Counted from the stretch's first letter, positions 17,411 to 26,210 are shown. The stretch is 63,321 nt of DNA from an uncultured Clostridia bacterium (GCA_944383375.1 CALWPG010000007.1:1-63321); one strand, 5' to 3'. Made by a program: numbers and translations. The notes: a model not told the origin generated them from the sequence alone.

Positions 17411-18592
17411 ATGAAAAGAACTATTAAAGATATAGATGTTGCAGGAAAAAGAGTTTTTTTAAGAGTGGACTTTAATGTTCCACTTGATGACAGTGGAAAT
17501 ATTACTGATGCAAGCAGGATAATAAAGGAATTACCGACAATAAAATATCTAATTGCCCATGACGCAAGGGTGATTATATGTTCTCACTTGGGAAGGCCAA
17601 AGGGCGAACCTAATCCAAGGCTCAGCATGCTTGTAGTTGCCAAATATTTGGTAGGCGTTTTGCATTGCAAAATAAAGTTCTCGCCAAATGCCGTTGGTGA
17701 GCAAGCTCAGAAAATGGCAGATGAACTTAATGACGGCGAGGTGCTTGTACTTGAAAATATCAGGTTTTACAAAGAGGAAGAAGAAAATTCCCCTATATTT
17801 GCAAGCAAATTAGCATCCCTTGCAGACATCTATGTCAATGACGCTTTTGGTACTGCCCATCGCAAACATGCTTCTATTTATGGTGTGGCAAAGCTGCTTC
17901 CAAATGCTGTGGGTTTTTTGATGGGGAATGAAATCAACACCATTTCCGAAGTCTTAGAAAAACCTGACCACCCTTTTGTTGCCATCTTGGGTGGTGCAAA
18001 GGTGAGTGATAAACTGGCTGTTGTTCACAATTTGATTAAACTTTGTGATACTGTGCTTATCGGTGGGGGGATGGCATATACATTTTTAAAGGCCAAAGGT
18101 GTAAACATTGGGAAGTCACTTTATGAAGAAGAGTGCCTTGAAGATGCAAAATCTATATTGGAGGAGGCAAAGCAAAATAACAAACCGTTAATTTTGCCTG
18201 TGGATCACATTGCATCAACAATACTTAGCCCAAATTCGGAGGCTTACAAAATTAGTACCCAGGATATTCCGGACTCTTTGGTTGGACTTGATATTGGTAA
18301 AAAAACAATCAAGTTGTTTGTTAAAAAAATAAAAGAGGCGAAGACAATAATTTGGAATGGGCCTATGGGAGTGTTTGAATATGATGCTTTCAAAAAGGGT
18401 ACCAAAAAGATTGCCAAAGCAGTTGCCAAAAATCATGGCAAAACAATCGTCGGTGGTGGAGATAGCATTGCAGCACTGCACGCATTGAAATTGGATAAAG
18501 ATATTTATCACATATCCACTGGTGGTGGTGCAAGTTTGAAACTTATTGCGGGAGAATCTTTGCCTGGTGTTGATGTTATTACTGATATTTAA
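17411..18592 (+). CDS. pgk: Phosphoglycerate kinase
   Basis: Pgk transfers phosphate from 1,3-bisphosphoglycerate to ADP in glycolysis. At 393 residues it is full length. Signature segments are RVFLRVDFNVPLD, ICSHLGRPKG, VLVLENIRFYKEEEEN, YVNDAFGTAHRKHASIYGV and AILGGAKVSDK, then IGGGMAYTFL, WNGPMGVFEYDAF and GGGDSIAAL with STGGGASL. It is the first gene of a pgk-tpiA pair, with tpiA starting 11 bases downstream. The gap gene that often precedes pgk is not in this position. Confidence 0.97.
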   Translation: MKRTIKDIDVAGKRVFLRVDFNVPLDDSGNITDASRIIKELPTIKYLIAHDARVIICSHLGRPKGEPNPRLSMLVVAKYLVGVLHCKIKFSPNAVGEQAQKMADELNDGEVLVLENIRFYKEEEENSPIFASKLASLADIYVNDAFGTAHRKHASIYGVAKLLPNAVGFLMGNEINTISEVLEKPDHPFVAILGGAKVSDKLAVVHNLIKLCDTVLIGGGMAYTFLKAKGVNIGKSLYEEECLEDAKSILEEAKQNNKPLILPVDHIASTILSPNSEAYKISTQDIPDSLVGLDIGKKTIKLFVKKIKEAKTIIWNGPMGVFEYDAFKKGTKKIAKAVAKNHGKTIVGGGDSIAALHALKLDKDIYHISTGGGASLKLIAGESLPGVDVITDI

Positions 18593-18603
18593 AAAGGAGA
18601 TTT

Positions 18604-19344
18604 ATGAAAAAGTTTGTTGTTGCTAACTTTAAGATGAATACAACTTTAACTGAGTTTGGCGCTTATCTCGACGAATTTTTACCAAGAGTTAAGGATTGTA
18701 AGAGTAACATAATATTGTGTATTCCGGCAACGCATTTTCATGTTGCGAATCAAAGGCTTAGTGCGACATCAATAAAATTTGGTGCACAAAATATTTCAAG
18801 CGAAGAAAGTGGAGCACACACTGGAGAAATATCCAGTTTGATGGTCAAAGATTGTGGTGCATTTTGCACACTTGTTGGGCACAGTGAAGTAAGAAAAAAA
18901 TTTAAAGAAAGCTTTGAAACAATAAACCAAAAAATCATCAGAGCACTTGCTGTAAACTTGAAAGTAATTTTGTGCATCGGCGAAACAAAGTATGAAAGGA
19001 TAAACAAAAAAACTCAGCAAGTTCTAAGGCGACAACTTGAAGTGGCATTGAAAGGCCTTTACGAAAATGAATTAAAAAATGTAATTATAGCTTATGAGCC
19101 AATTTGGGCAATAGGCAGTGGGAAAACGCCATCGGTTAAAGATGTGGAAATTGCAGCGAATGACATAAGAAACATAATTGCTGACAACTTCACATCACGT
19201 TCGGCAGAAAAAATCAACATATTATATGGTGGCAGTATAAACGAAAATAACTGCTCTGTCTTTTCTAAAATTAGGGGAATAAATGGCCTGTTGGTCGGTG
19301 GAGCTTGCCTAAATCCTAAAAGTTTTGCAAATATTTGCAAATGA
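18604..19344 (+). CDS. tpiA: Triosephosphate isomerase
   Basis: TpiA interconverts dihydroxyacetone phosphate and glyceraldehyde 3-phosphate. The 246-residue protein is full length. Substrate Lys lies in VANFKMNTT, the catalytic His in LVGHSEVRKKF (the usual SERR is SEVR here) and the catalytic Glu in IIAYEPIWAIGSGKTPS. The phosphate-binding loops LYGGSINENN and GLLVGGACL are intact. It is co-transcribed with pgk from AAAAAGGAG. The last codons form a perfect 18-base palindrome (19324-19341) ending at the stop codon. Confidence 0.97.
   Translation: MKKFVVANFKMNTTLTEFGAYLDEFLPRVKDCKSNIILCIPATHFHVANQRLSATSIKFGAQNISSEESGAHTGEISSLMVKDCGAFCTLVGHSEVRKKFKESFETINQKIIRALAVNLKVILCIGETKYERINKKTQQVLRRQLEVALKGLYENELKNVIIAYEPIWAIGSGKTPSVKDVEIAANDIRNIIADNFTSRSAEKINILYGGSINENNCSVFSKIRGINGLLVGGACLNPKSFANICK
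19324..19341. repeat. Perfect 18-base palindrome at the 3' end of tpiA
   Basis: TTTGCAAATATTTGCAAA reads the same on both strands and ends directly before the TGA. It encodes the final residues FANICK of TpiA. There is no following T run on the + strand, so it is at best a weak hairpin. Confidence 0.5.
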
Positions 19345-19367
19345 CATTAAAATTTTTTAAATATTTT

Positions 19368-19442
19368 TGGAGCGAAAGACGAGATTCGAACTCGCAACCG
19401 CTGCCTTGGGAAGGCAATGCTCTACCATTGAGCCACTTTCGC
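19368..19442 (-). tRNA. tRNA-Gly (anticodon CCC)
   Basis: On the minus strand the acceptor stem GCGAAAG pairs with CTTTCGC, and the 3' CCA is encoded (19368-19370). The D-loop has GGCTCAATGGTAGAGC, the T-arm GTTCGAATC, and the anticodon loop TTCCCAA between GCC and GGC gives CCC, reading the GGG glycine codon. It lies between tpiA and the minus-strand metallopeptidase gene. A long hairpin abuts its 5' end. Confidence 0.93.
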
Positions 19443-19498
19443 ATATTTGTTTGACTTTTAAAGTGTACTAATAATTACTTCAAAAGTCAAACAAATAT
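19443..19498. repeat. 22-base inverted repeat abutting the 5' end of tRNA-Gly
   Basis: ATATTTGTTTGACTTTT (19443-19459) pairs perfectly with 19482-19498. After one mismatch, AAGT pairs with ACTT. The loop is 12 bases. The hairpin fills the gap between the metallopeptidase stop codon (19500) and the first base of tRNA-Gly (19442). It lacks a terminal T run, so it may be a processing signal or a weak terminator rather than a standard one. Confidence 0.75.
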
Positions 19499-19499
19499 T

Positions 19500-20990
19500 T
19501 TATTTATGATTTTGCAATTCATTTTTTATATTTTCAAGTTGTTGCTTAATTGTTTCATTTTCAAGCATTTGTTTTGGAAGTGATTTTATAAACTTATACT
19601 TTTCGTATTTGGTTGTAAGTATTTCTTCAAATATTTTTGGAAGTATTTTATCATGACAAATTATATTTAAGCTTATGTAGGGTAATATCTCTTTGTAGGT
19701 TTGTGGGGCAGTATCCATTAAAAAGATATTAAAATCAACATCTTCGGTGCTGGATATTATATGATCATCATCAATTGTTGCACCACATCTGACAGTGTTT
19801 CTTGATGCAAGAATTTGTCTTACCATTTGGACAAGTTCACTTTTTTTGTTTGGTACTAAATTTGTATTTCGTTTAAAAATTTGTATTGTTAAACTTCTTG
19901 CGAAATCATTAGTCAAAATTCCGCACTTATAACCTTTACGATCATATATTGCACAGTTTAGTAAAATGTGGTTGTAAAACTCACCACATTTTATCTCTTC
20001 TGGCAGGTTTACATTTTCAAAATTATTATTTCTTAGAAAATGATTGTACAAAATTTCGGAATAATAAAGAATTGATTCTTTCTTTAACCCAACAAAATTT
20101 GTGGATTTGTGCTTTAAAAGATATTGCTTAGTGTTATAAAAATATTTTATTAAATCTTGTTGTATGTATTTTGTAAAGTAACTGAAGTCTTGTGCAGACA
20201 GATGATCCAAAGATATAATCTGACTAAAATTAATTTCTTTATTTTCGCTTTTTGCTTTTCTTAATGCAAGACTTAGTAGTGTTTTATAGCACTCTGTTAA
20301 AAGCAATCTTGTATCTGGTGTGTGTGTCACACCAAAGGCATTATGTGTGATTGACACTCTCATGTATGTATCGAGTTGAAGGATGAATTTTAATGCTTTG
20401 TTCTCGTTATTTAAGTAAAATACTTTTTGCATTGCATTTATGAGATAATCAATTCCTTTTCCAGAGAGATGAGCAATTTTACAGTCATCTTCGCCAACTA
20501 ATTTTTCTAGTGAAGACATGATGTTTGCACAAAAATTGTAAACGGTAATAACTTCTGAAGGTCTTTTGTTTAAAGGTAAAAATTTTTCTGTATAATGTTG
20601 ATTTAGTCCCTCATTTGCGCCGTAACCAAAGTTTGTACACAAGACATGCTTGTCGTCAAGTTCAACGTCATATCTTTTGTTTAGTCCGATGCATCTAAAC
20701 CCATGGACGCACTCAGTGCCAATGGCATGCATAATTTCGTGCAGGTAAACATCAAAGTCATTAATGCGCCTAATGTCTAATAAAATTGTATTATTTTCAT
20801 GAATATATTCAGAACTTGTTAGGTCATATTTTACATCAATTTTTATATCTTTTAATTTGGCCTTGATTCGTTCATGCAAACATTTTGGTGTATTTAAAAG
20901 AAGAATTTCCAAAATTTCTTTTTCCCACACCGATATGTCTTCCAATTTTTTTATTTTTCTGGCATTTATGAGCTTGGTCGAATATATCAT
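19500..20990 (-). CDS. Putative zinc metallopeptidase of unrecognised family (HEIMH)
   Basis: This 496-residue soluble protein carries HEIMHAIG (residues 84-91), the HExxH zinc site. At 39-47 residues beyond it comes NEGLNQHYTE (126-135), which looks like the third-ligand region of gluzincins. Before the motif, a beta hairpin (NTILLDIRRINDFDVYL) fits the edge strand seen in such folds. The remaining 350 residues are mostly helical and match nothing I know. There is no signal peptide or membrane segment, so it probably acts in the cytoplasm. It is a lone gene followed by a long hairpin and then tRNA-Gly on the same strand. The metal-binding call is supported by motif; the substrate is unknown. 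Confidence 0.7.
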   Translation of the reverse strand: MIYSTKLINARKIKKLEDISVWEKEILEILLLNTPKCLHERIKAKLKDIKIDVKYDLTSSEYIHENNTILLDIRRINDFDVYLHEIMHAIGTECVHGFRCIGLNKRYDVELDDKHVLCTNFGYGANEGLNQHYTEKFLPLNKRPSEVITVYNFCANIMSSLEKLVGEDDCKIAHLSGKGIDYLINAMQKVFYLNNENKALKFILQLDTYMRVSITHNAFGVTHTPDTRLLLTECYKTLLSLALRKAKSENKEINFSQIISLDHLSAQDFSYFTKYIQQDLIKYFYNTKQYLLKHKSTNFVGLKKESILYYSEILYNHFLRNNNFENVNLPEEIKCGEFYNHILLNCAIYDRKGYKCGILTNDFARSLTIQIFKRNTNLVPNKKSELVQMVRQILASRNTVRCGATIDDDHIISSTEDVDFNIFLMDTAPQTYKEILPYISLNIICHDKILPKIFEEILTTKYEKYKFIKSLPKQMLENETIKQQLENIKNELQNHK

Positions 20991-21066
20991 AAAAAATCCT
21001 TTGCTGACATTTTAGCATATGACAATTTTTGAGTCAACATTTGTTTTTTTTGAGTATATATATCAT

Positions 21067-22104
21067 ATGAAATACTTTTCTAAAAGATATCTTTACGCAC
21101 AAAACCTCATATATAATTACAAATATCTTTGCAAAAAAAGTGGTCATAAAATAATTGCAGTTGTCAAAGCAAATGCATATGGTCATGGGGAAAAACAAAT
21201 AACAAAAATTCTTTCGCCATATTGCGATTTTTTTGCTACAGAAAACTTGGATGAGGCATTGGTTATAAGAAAGATGAACAAACATGTAAAAATATTAATT
21301 TTGGGTTATTGTGCCGATTATCCTTGCGCTGGAGATAACGATATAGCCATAACTTGTGACAATTTGGAACAAATCAAAAAGATACAACAGTGTGATAAAA
21401 AAGCGAAAATTCATTTGAAAATAAATACAGGAATGAATCGACTAGGATTAAAATCTCTAAGGCAATTCACAAAAATACTAAAATATTTAAAAGATAACGA
21501 CAAAATTATATTAGAAGGTATTTTTACTCATTTTTTTGACACTTCAAGCAAGGAAATTACTTATGCACAAATAGATATATTTAAAAAATATCTACATATT
21601 TTAAAAAAATATAATTTTAATGACATAATTATCCATGTTGGAGGAAGTGGTGCAATAAATTATGATGTGGATTTTGTAAATTACATCAGGTGTGGTATAG
21701 CGCTTTATGGCTACTTTTATCCCGGCATGAAACCAGTTCAGACAATTGAAAGTCAGGTCATAAAAATTACACGAGTGAAAAGGGGAGAATTTGTTGGGTA
21801 TGGTCAATGCAAGATCAAACGCAATATAAAGGTCGCGGTAATTCCACTTGGCTATGCAGACGGACTACCTAGGCATTTTGAAAAGTTGTATGTCTTGTAT
21901 GGAAAAACTAAATGCCCAGTTGTTGGAAAAATTTGTATGGATATGTTCATGGTGGATATCTCTCACACCAAATTAAAGGTTGGAGAATTTGTTAAAGTTT
22001 TTTTTGATGCCTCTCTTTGGGCAAAAGGCGATTACACTGAGTACAATGTCTTGACGGCTCTTAACAATTGTAGAGCCAACACTTTTATTGTGGTTGAAAA
22101 ATAA
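21067..22104 (+). CDS. alr: Alanine racemase
   Basis: Alr is a PLP enzyme that makes D-alanine for peptidoglycan. The PLP lysine lies in AVVKANAYGHG near the N-terminus. HLKINTGMNRLGL, EGIFTHFFD and IRCGIALYGYFP-like segments follow. The C-terminal beta domain has FVGYGQCKI, with the second catalytic Tyr, and LGYADGLPR and ICMDMFMVDIS. At 345 residues it is somewhat shorter than usual. The ATG at 21067 is preferred because the protein then starts with the family-typical short lead before the barrel; the frame is open back to 21019. Its promoter region overlaps that of the divergent metallopeptidase. It is followed by rsmD. Confidence 0.93.
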   Translation: MKYFSKRYLYAQNLIYNYKYLCKKSGHKIIAVVKANAYGHGEKQITKILSPYCDFFATENLDEALVIRKMNKHVKILILGYCADYPCAGDNDIAITCDNLEQIKKIQQCDKKAKIHLKINTGMNRLGLKSLRQFTKILKYLKDNDKIILEGIFTHFFDTSSKEITYAQIDIFKKYLHILKKYNFNDIIIHVGGSGAINYDVDFVNYIRCGIALYGYFYPGMKPVQTIESQVIKITRVKRGEFVGYGQCKIKRNIKVAVIPLGYADGLPRHFEKLYVLYGKTKCPVVGKICMDMFMVDISHTKLKVGEFVKVFFDASLWAKGDYTEYNVLTALNNCRANTFIVVEK

Positions 22105-22128
22105 ATTTTAATGTGTTATAGTGTTGGC

Positions 22129-22662
22129 ATGAGAATTATTGCTGGAAAATATAGGGGGACAAAGTTATCTCCTCCCAAAAGTACAAATATAAGACCAACG
22201 GGAGACAAGGTCAAGCAGGCGATATTCACCAAACTTCAATTTTTTGTTAACGATAAAGTTGTGCTTGACCTTTTTAGTGGCAGTGGTGCACTTGGGATAG
22301 AGGCATTGAGCCGAGGTGCAAAATTTGTGTATTTCGTTGACAAAAGTCGAGAAAGCATTGCTCTCACACGAAAAAATTTGGAAAAAATCAATGGTGGATA
22401 TAAAGTTATCTTCTCAGATTACCAAAGTGCACTAAAAAGTTTTTTGGAGCCTTTTGATCTTATTATTTTGGATCCACCTTACGCAAGTGGAGTATATGAA
22501 AATTGCCTGCAGATAATTTATGAAAAAAATTTATTAGCAAAAGATGGCATAATTGTCTGCGAAAGAGATCAGACAAAGCCAATTAACTCCACATTATTTG
22601 ATTTAATCGACTCAAAAAATTACGGCACGGTAAGTGTTGATTACTTTGTAAATAGAGGATAA
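22129..22662 (+). CDS. rsmD: 16S rRNA (guanine966-N2)-methyltransferase RsmD
   Basis: RsmD methylates G966 of 16S rRNA with SAM. The 177-residue protein begins MRIIAGKYRGTKL and continues IRPTGDKVKQAIFTKL, both typical. The SAM loop is VLDLFSGSGALGIEALSRGA, and the catalytic motif is ILDPPYASG. The ATG at 22129 fits the family start; an upstream in-frame ATG at 22111 would add six unlikely residues. It follows alr by 24 bases and precedes the glycosylase gene by one base, suggesting an alr-rsmD-ogg operon. Confidence 0.92.
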   Translation: MRIIAGKYRGTKLSPPKSTNIRPTGDKVKQAIFTKLQFFVNDKVVLDLFSGSGALGIEALSRGAKFVYFVDKSRESIALTRKNLEKINGGYKVIFSDYQSALKSFLEPFDLIILDPPYASGVYENCLQIIYEKNLLAKDGIIVCERDQTKPINSTLFDLIDSKNYGTVSVDYFVNRG

Positions 22663-22663
22663 T

Positions 22664-23491
22664 ATGAAATATACATGCACAAAAGATACAATCATAATCG
22701 AAGATACTAAAGATTTTGACATTTCACATATCCTAGAGTGTGGACAAGTTTTTACATACAAAAAAAATGCTGAAAACGACTATGATGTTTATTCTTGCGA
22801 CCAATTTGCAAATGTTAAACTTTTAGACAACAAATATGTGATAACTTGCACAGATGTGAATTACTTTGTAAATTATTTTGATCTTGACACCGACTATGGC
22901 ATAATCAAAAAAAATCTTGGAAAAAGCAAATACATAGTTGATGCTATAAACTTTGGTCATGGCATAAGAATTTTAAAACAAAATTTGTTGGAAGTTATAA
23001 TCGGTTTCATAATCTCTGCAAACAACAACATAAAAAGAATTATGACCACCATGCAAAAGATTAGGGAATACGGCGAGAAAAGAGGGGGCTATTATGCTTT
23101 TCCTTCTTTGGATGTTTTGCAAAATATAACAATCGATGAGTTTAAAGACATGGGTGCAGGATACAGAGCAGAGTACCTTTATGACACCATAAGACGACTA
23201 AAAAAAGTGGATTTTGAAAAAACATATAAACAAGACACTTCTGCCCTTAAAAAATGGCTATTATCCTTAAAAGGTGTGGGGCCTAAGGTGGCTGATTGCA
23301 TTTTGCTTTTTGGTTATGGCCGTTGCGACTGTTTCCCTGTTGACACTTGGATCGAAAAGGTGTATGTTGACCTTTTTCATAAAAAGGAAAACAGGATAAA
23401 AATGTCGAGTGATCTTATAAAATATTTTGGTGAATATGCAGGGTATGCCCAACAATACCTCTTTTTCTATAGGCGATCTTTCGTAAAGTAA
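22664..23491 (+). CDS. ogg: 8-oxoguanine DNA glycosylase/AP lyase (OGG1-like)
   Basis: This 275-residue protein has the OGG_N domain (about 1-110; ILECGQVFTYKK) followed by the HhH-GPD domain (about 115-265). The hairpin and active site LSLKGVGPKVADCILLFGYG holds the catalytic lysine, and FPVDTWIEKV the assisting aspartate, as in OGG1-type enzymes that remove oxidised guanine and nick the strand. The start codon is one base after the rsmD stop. No iron-sulphur cluster cysteines of the Nth/MutY type are present, which favours OGG over those families. Confidence 0.88.
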   Translation: MKYTCTKDTIIIEDTKDFDISHILECGQVFTYKKNAENDYDVYSCDQFANVKLLDNKYVITCTDVNYFVNYFDLDTDYGIIKKNLGKSKYIVDAINFGHGIRILKQNLLEVIIGFIISANNNIKRIMTTMQKIREYGEKRGGYYAFPSLDVLQNITIDEFKDMGAGYRAEYLYDTIRRLKKVDFEKTYKQDTSALKKWLLSLKGVGPKVADCILLFGYGRCDCFPVDTWIEKVYVDLFHKKENRIKMSSDLIKYFGEYAGYAQQYLFFYRRSFVK

Positions 23492-23498
23492 TAAGGTA

Positions 23499-23527
23499 TT
23501 GCAATTTGAGTATGTGTATGATATAAT
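23499..23527 (+). promoter_or_regulatory. Extended -10 promoter for the nfeD-floA operon
   Basis: TTGCAA (23499-23504) and TATAAT (23522-23527) are 17 bases apart, with TGA directly before the -10. AAAGGAGG (23547-23554) and the ATG at 23560 follow. Confidence 0.75.
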
Positions 23528-23559
23528 ATGAATGGAAATTAGTTTCAAAGGAGGCTGAT

Positions 23560-24120
23560 ATGAACACATCAATTTTGCTTGCTGGCAGTGCGTGGAATGA
23601 GTTTGTTTCAATTTTCACTGGTGAGTTTGCTTGGCTTACAATTCTATTTATGGTAGTGGGTATGATACTATGCATCATTGAAGCGATAATTCCCGGTTTC
23701 GGTATTTTTGGAATAGGTGGAATCCTCTGCGAAGTGGCTGCCGTGATCGTCAATGCAACTTTGTGTAATGGTTCACCACTTCAAGTTCTTATTTTGATTT
23801 TAATTTTGACACTTGTTACACTACTCATATTTTTACTTTTTGTTCGTTCTGCACGTTTTGGAATACTTGGCAAAACTGCAATCGTTGAAAACAAAACCAC
23901 AATTCCTAAAGATTATGGAGAACAAGATAGCCAAAAGCTTAAAGATTTGATTGGAAAGGAAGGTATTCTTATTACAGAATGCCATCCAATTGGGACCGTT
24001 AGAATAGGTGAGGAAGTCTACGAAGTTAGCTCCAAAGGTCCAATCATTCCAAAAGGTGATGTAGTTAAAGTAGTGGCTGTTGAAGATAATATAATTTATG
24101 TGAGTAAAATCACTTACTAA
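23560..24120 (+). CDS. NfeD-family membrane protein (YqeZ-like, short form)
   Basis: This 186-residue protein has about three membrane segments. The IEAIIPGFGIFGIGGIL turn (residues about 43-60) is the NfeD hallmark. A C-terminal OB-fold-like beta domain (about 125-186; LIGKEGILITE, GDVVKVVAVEDNIIYV) faces the cytoplasm. NfeD proteins partner with flotillin-like proteins in membrane microdomains. The protease domain found in long NfeD/YqeZ forms is absent. It lies 15 bases before floA, the usual arrangement, under a strong promoter. Confidence 0.9.
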   Translation: MNTSILLAGSAWNEFVSIFTGEFAWLTILFMVVGMILCIIEAIIPGFGIFGIGGILCEVAAVIVNATLCNGSPLQVLILILILTLVTLLIFLLFVRSARFGILGKTAIVENKTTIPKDYGEQDSQKLKDLIGKEGILITECHPIGTVRIGEEVYEVSSKGPIIPKGDVVKVVAVEDNIIYVSKITY

Positions 24121-24135
24121 AAAGGAGCATATATA

Positions 24136-25152
24136 ATGATGAATTTATTACTTATGGAACTTTGGGCAAGTATAACACTTTGGGTACTGTTGGGCGTACT
24201 TTTGGTACTTATTGTTGTGATGTTTGCAATAGTCCCAATAAAAACTTGGTTTGTTGCCCTTGTTTCAGGTGCGCACGTTTCAATGGCGAGACTCATTGGT
24301 ATGAAGATGCGTAGAATCAAAGTTGCACCAATTGTTGATGCTTACATCATGGCGAGAAAGGCAGGTATCACTGTAGACATAAGTGAACTTGAAACTCATC
24401 AACTTGCAGGTGGTGACATACAAAAGGTAATCAATGCGTTGATTTCAGCACACAGTGCAAAAATCAATTTACCAGTGGATCTTGCAAAGGCCATTGACCT
24501 TGCAGGTCGTGATGTGAATTTGGCAGTTAGAAATAGCGTTACTCCAAAAGTTATGGAAACTGATTGGATCAGCGCTGTGGCAAAAAATGGTATTGAACTT
24601 AAAGTTAAAGTTCGTATAACCGTTAGGGTAAACATTGCAAGACTTGTTGGTGGAGCAGGTGATGACACCATCTTGGCACGTGTTGGTGAAGGTATTGTCA
24701 CAACCGTAGGTTCTGCAGAGACTCACACCGAAGTGCTTGAAAATCCAGACTTTATTTCTCAAAAAGTGCTTGACAAAGGTCTTGACACTGGAACAGCATA
24801 TGAAATTTTGTCCATAGATATTGCAGATATTGATGTTGGAAAAAATATCGGTGCTGACCTTATGAAAGACTCTGCTGAAGCAAAAAAAGTTATTGCTCAA
24901 GCTGAAGCCGAAGAGCGCCGTGCCATGGCAGCAGCTCATGAACAGGAGATGAAGGCAAAGACCCAAGAAATGCAGGCAATGGTTTTGGCTGCACAAGCCG
25001 AAGTGCCAAAAGCGATGGCCGAGGCCATAAAAAATGGCAAGATGGGCGTGATGGATTATTACAGAATCCAAAATCTTACCTCCGACACGGCTATGCGCAA
25101 TGCAATTGCAGGAGTTGATCCAAACAATGCCAAAAAGCCACCAAAAATTTAA
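24136..25152 (+). CDS. floA: Flotillin-like protein FloA (YqfA)
   Basis: FloA organises functional membrane microdomains. This 338-residue protein has one N-terminal membrane hairpin ([22 protein letters not shown]), then the SPFH/Band7-like domain with [24 protein letters not shown] and [17 protein letters not shown], and [24 protein letters not shown] helical, Ala/Glu-rich tail follows ([21 protein letters not shown]). All parts match YqfA, including length (about 330). It is co-transcribed with the NfeD gene and the downstream acidic membrane protein. Confidence 0.95.
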   Translation: MMNLLLMELWASITLWVLLGVLLVLIVVMFAIVPIKTWFVALVSGAHVSMARLIGMKMRRIKVAPIVDAYIMARKAGITVDISELETHQLAGGDIQKVINALISAHSAKINLPVDLAKAIDLAGRDVNLAVRNSVTPKVMETDWISAVAKNGIELKVKVRITVRVNIARLVGGAGDDTILARVGEGIVTTVGSAETHTEVLENPDFISQKVLDKGLDTGTAYEILSIDIADIDVGKNIGADLMKDSAEAKKVIAQAEAEERRAMAAAHEQEMKAKTQEMQAMVLAAQAEVPKAMAEAIKNGKMGVMDYYRIQNLTSDTAMRNAIAGVDPNNAKKPPKI

Positions 25153-25167
25153 ACCAGGGAGGCTTGT

Positions 25168-25632
25168 ATGGTTGCAATTATAATCATTTGTGTTGTAGTT
25201 TTTATACTTGTAGTCTTGCTTTTTAACTATCGCACCATTGTGGATAAAATTAAAAGCAAAAAGCAATCAAAAAAAGAAAAAGATGTAGAAAAACCAAAGA
25301 AAGAAAAGGTTACTTTCACCGAGGATTTGGTAAAGAAAAATACAGACAATTTAAAACGTCCAATTGAAGAAGAATACACCGTTGAGCCCTTCGTTATGGC
25401 AGATGAAGATGAACTCAAGGAGTTGGAATCAAAAAGTAAAGCAAGCGGTGGTAGACGAAGTGGAGATATAAAGACCATTTCCAATATTGATGTTGAGGTT
25501 GAAGAACTTGACGATGATGAAGACTATACACCCACCTTTGACAAAAAAAATACAATTGCTGATCAAATTAAAAACTTACCACCTGAAATAAAGGCTTTGC
25601 TTCTTAGTGATCTTTTGGACAAAAAGGACTAA
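25168..25632 (+). CDS. Small membrane-anchored charged protein in the floA operon
   Basis: This 154-residue protein has one N-terminal membrane helix (VAIIIICVVVFILVVLLF). A basic stretch (KSKKQSKKEKDVEKPKKEK), an acidic low-complexity linker (EVEELDDDED) and a short C-terminal helix (LPPEIKALLLSDLLDKK) follow. It begins 15 bases after floA with CAGGGAGG as ribosome binding site. By position it corresponds to a third member of the yqeZ-yqfA-yqfB operon type, but I see no sequence similarity to YqfB. It could be a flotillin partner; no known motif supports that. Confidence 0.65.
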   Translation: MVAIIIICVVVFILVVLLFNYRTIVDKIKSKKQSKKEKDVEKPKKEKVTFTEDLVKKNTDNLKRPIEEEYTVEPFVMADEDELKELESKSKASGGRRSGDIKTISNIDVEVEELDDDEDYTPTFDKKNTIADQIKNLPPEIKALLLSDLLDKKD

Positions 25633-25635
25633 AGT

Positions 25636-25795
25636 TTGTGTCATTCCTAGGAAGTACGATGAGGAATCTCAACCGCTTGTCATTCTGAGGAGCGAAGCGA
25701 CGTGAGAATCTCTGAGATTTCTCGCTTCGCTCGAAATGACAAATATGGTGCTCGAAATGACAAGAGGTGGGTCGAAATGACAAAAAGTATTGTGT
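25636..25795. repeat. Dispersed palindromic repeat, copy 2, with amplified right arm
   Basis: TTGTCATTCTGAGGAGCGAAGCGA (near 25678-25700) faces TCGCTTCGCTCGAAATGACAA (near 25722-25742). The right-hand end TCGAAATGACA is then repeated twice more downstream. A partial left copy, TTTGTGTCATTCC, lies at 25636. It fills the gap between two convergent genes. Its spurious minus-strand translation gives CHFERSEKS, a phrase I recognise from mis-annotated repeat ORFs. Confidence 0.8.
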
Positions 25796-25826
25796 GAAAC
25801 GACATATGGTCAAGAACTATGTTGTT

Positions 25827-26210
25827 TTACACTTTTTTATTTAAAAATTTTAATATAGTGTCAAGTGATGCATCTAAATTTGCGTCGTTGTCTTTGAAAA
25901 TCCTATCCAATTTTTCAAGGTAAGCATTAAGCATTGCCTTGCCTTTTGAAGTTATTCTATAAGTTATTGTTCTTCTATCCACATTGTCGTGTAAACTTTC
26001 AATAAGCCCACTTTCAATCATCTTTTTTGTGAGCAGTGCTAAGTTAGATTTCACAATACCGAGCTTTGAAATCAAAATTTGAGGAGATACATTTTTGTAT
26101 TCATCAATAAAATAGAGCACCTTTAATTGATTGTTAGTTGCCTCATTTTTGGTTAGATTACATATGGTTTGACTTAAAGCCTTAATTTCCAATAACTTTC
26201 TAGCATTCAT
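25827..26210 (-). CDS. MarR-family transcriptional regulator
   Basis: This 127-residue protein fits the MarR fold: an N-terminal dimerisation helix, then NNQLKVLYFIDEYKNVSPQILISKLGIVKSNLALLTKKMIESGLI (winged helix, residues about 25-70). The wing NVDRRTITYRITSKGKAML corresponds to the DxRxxxxxLTxxG signature. Its start lies 79 bases from the divergent recD2 start codon, so it may regulate itself and recD2. No obvious palindrome was found in that gap. The ligand is unknown. Confidence 0.85.
   Translation of the reverse strand: MNARKLLEIKALSQTICNLTKNEATNNQLKVLYFIDEYKNVSPQILISKLGIVKSNLALLTKKMIESGLIESLHDNVDRRTITYRITSKGKAMLNAYLEKLDRIFKDNDANLDASLDTILKFLNKKV

Noticed and set aside
25604..25813. Minus-strand open frame containing CHFERSEKS and RFAPQNDKR
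   Set aside because: It is the translation of the palindromic repeat, a known type of false gene; it has no ribosome binding site or family match beyond other repeat shadows.
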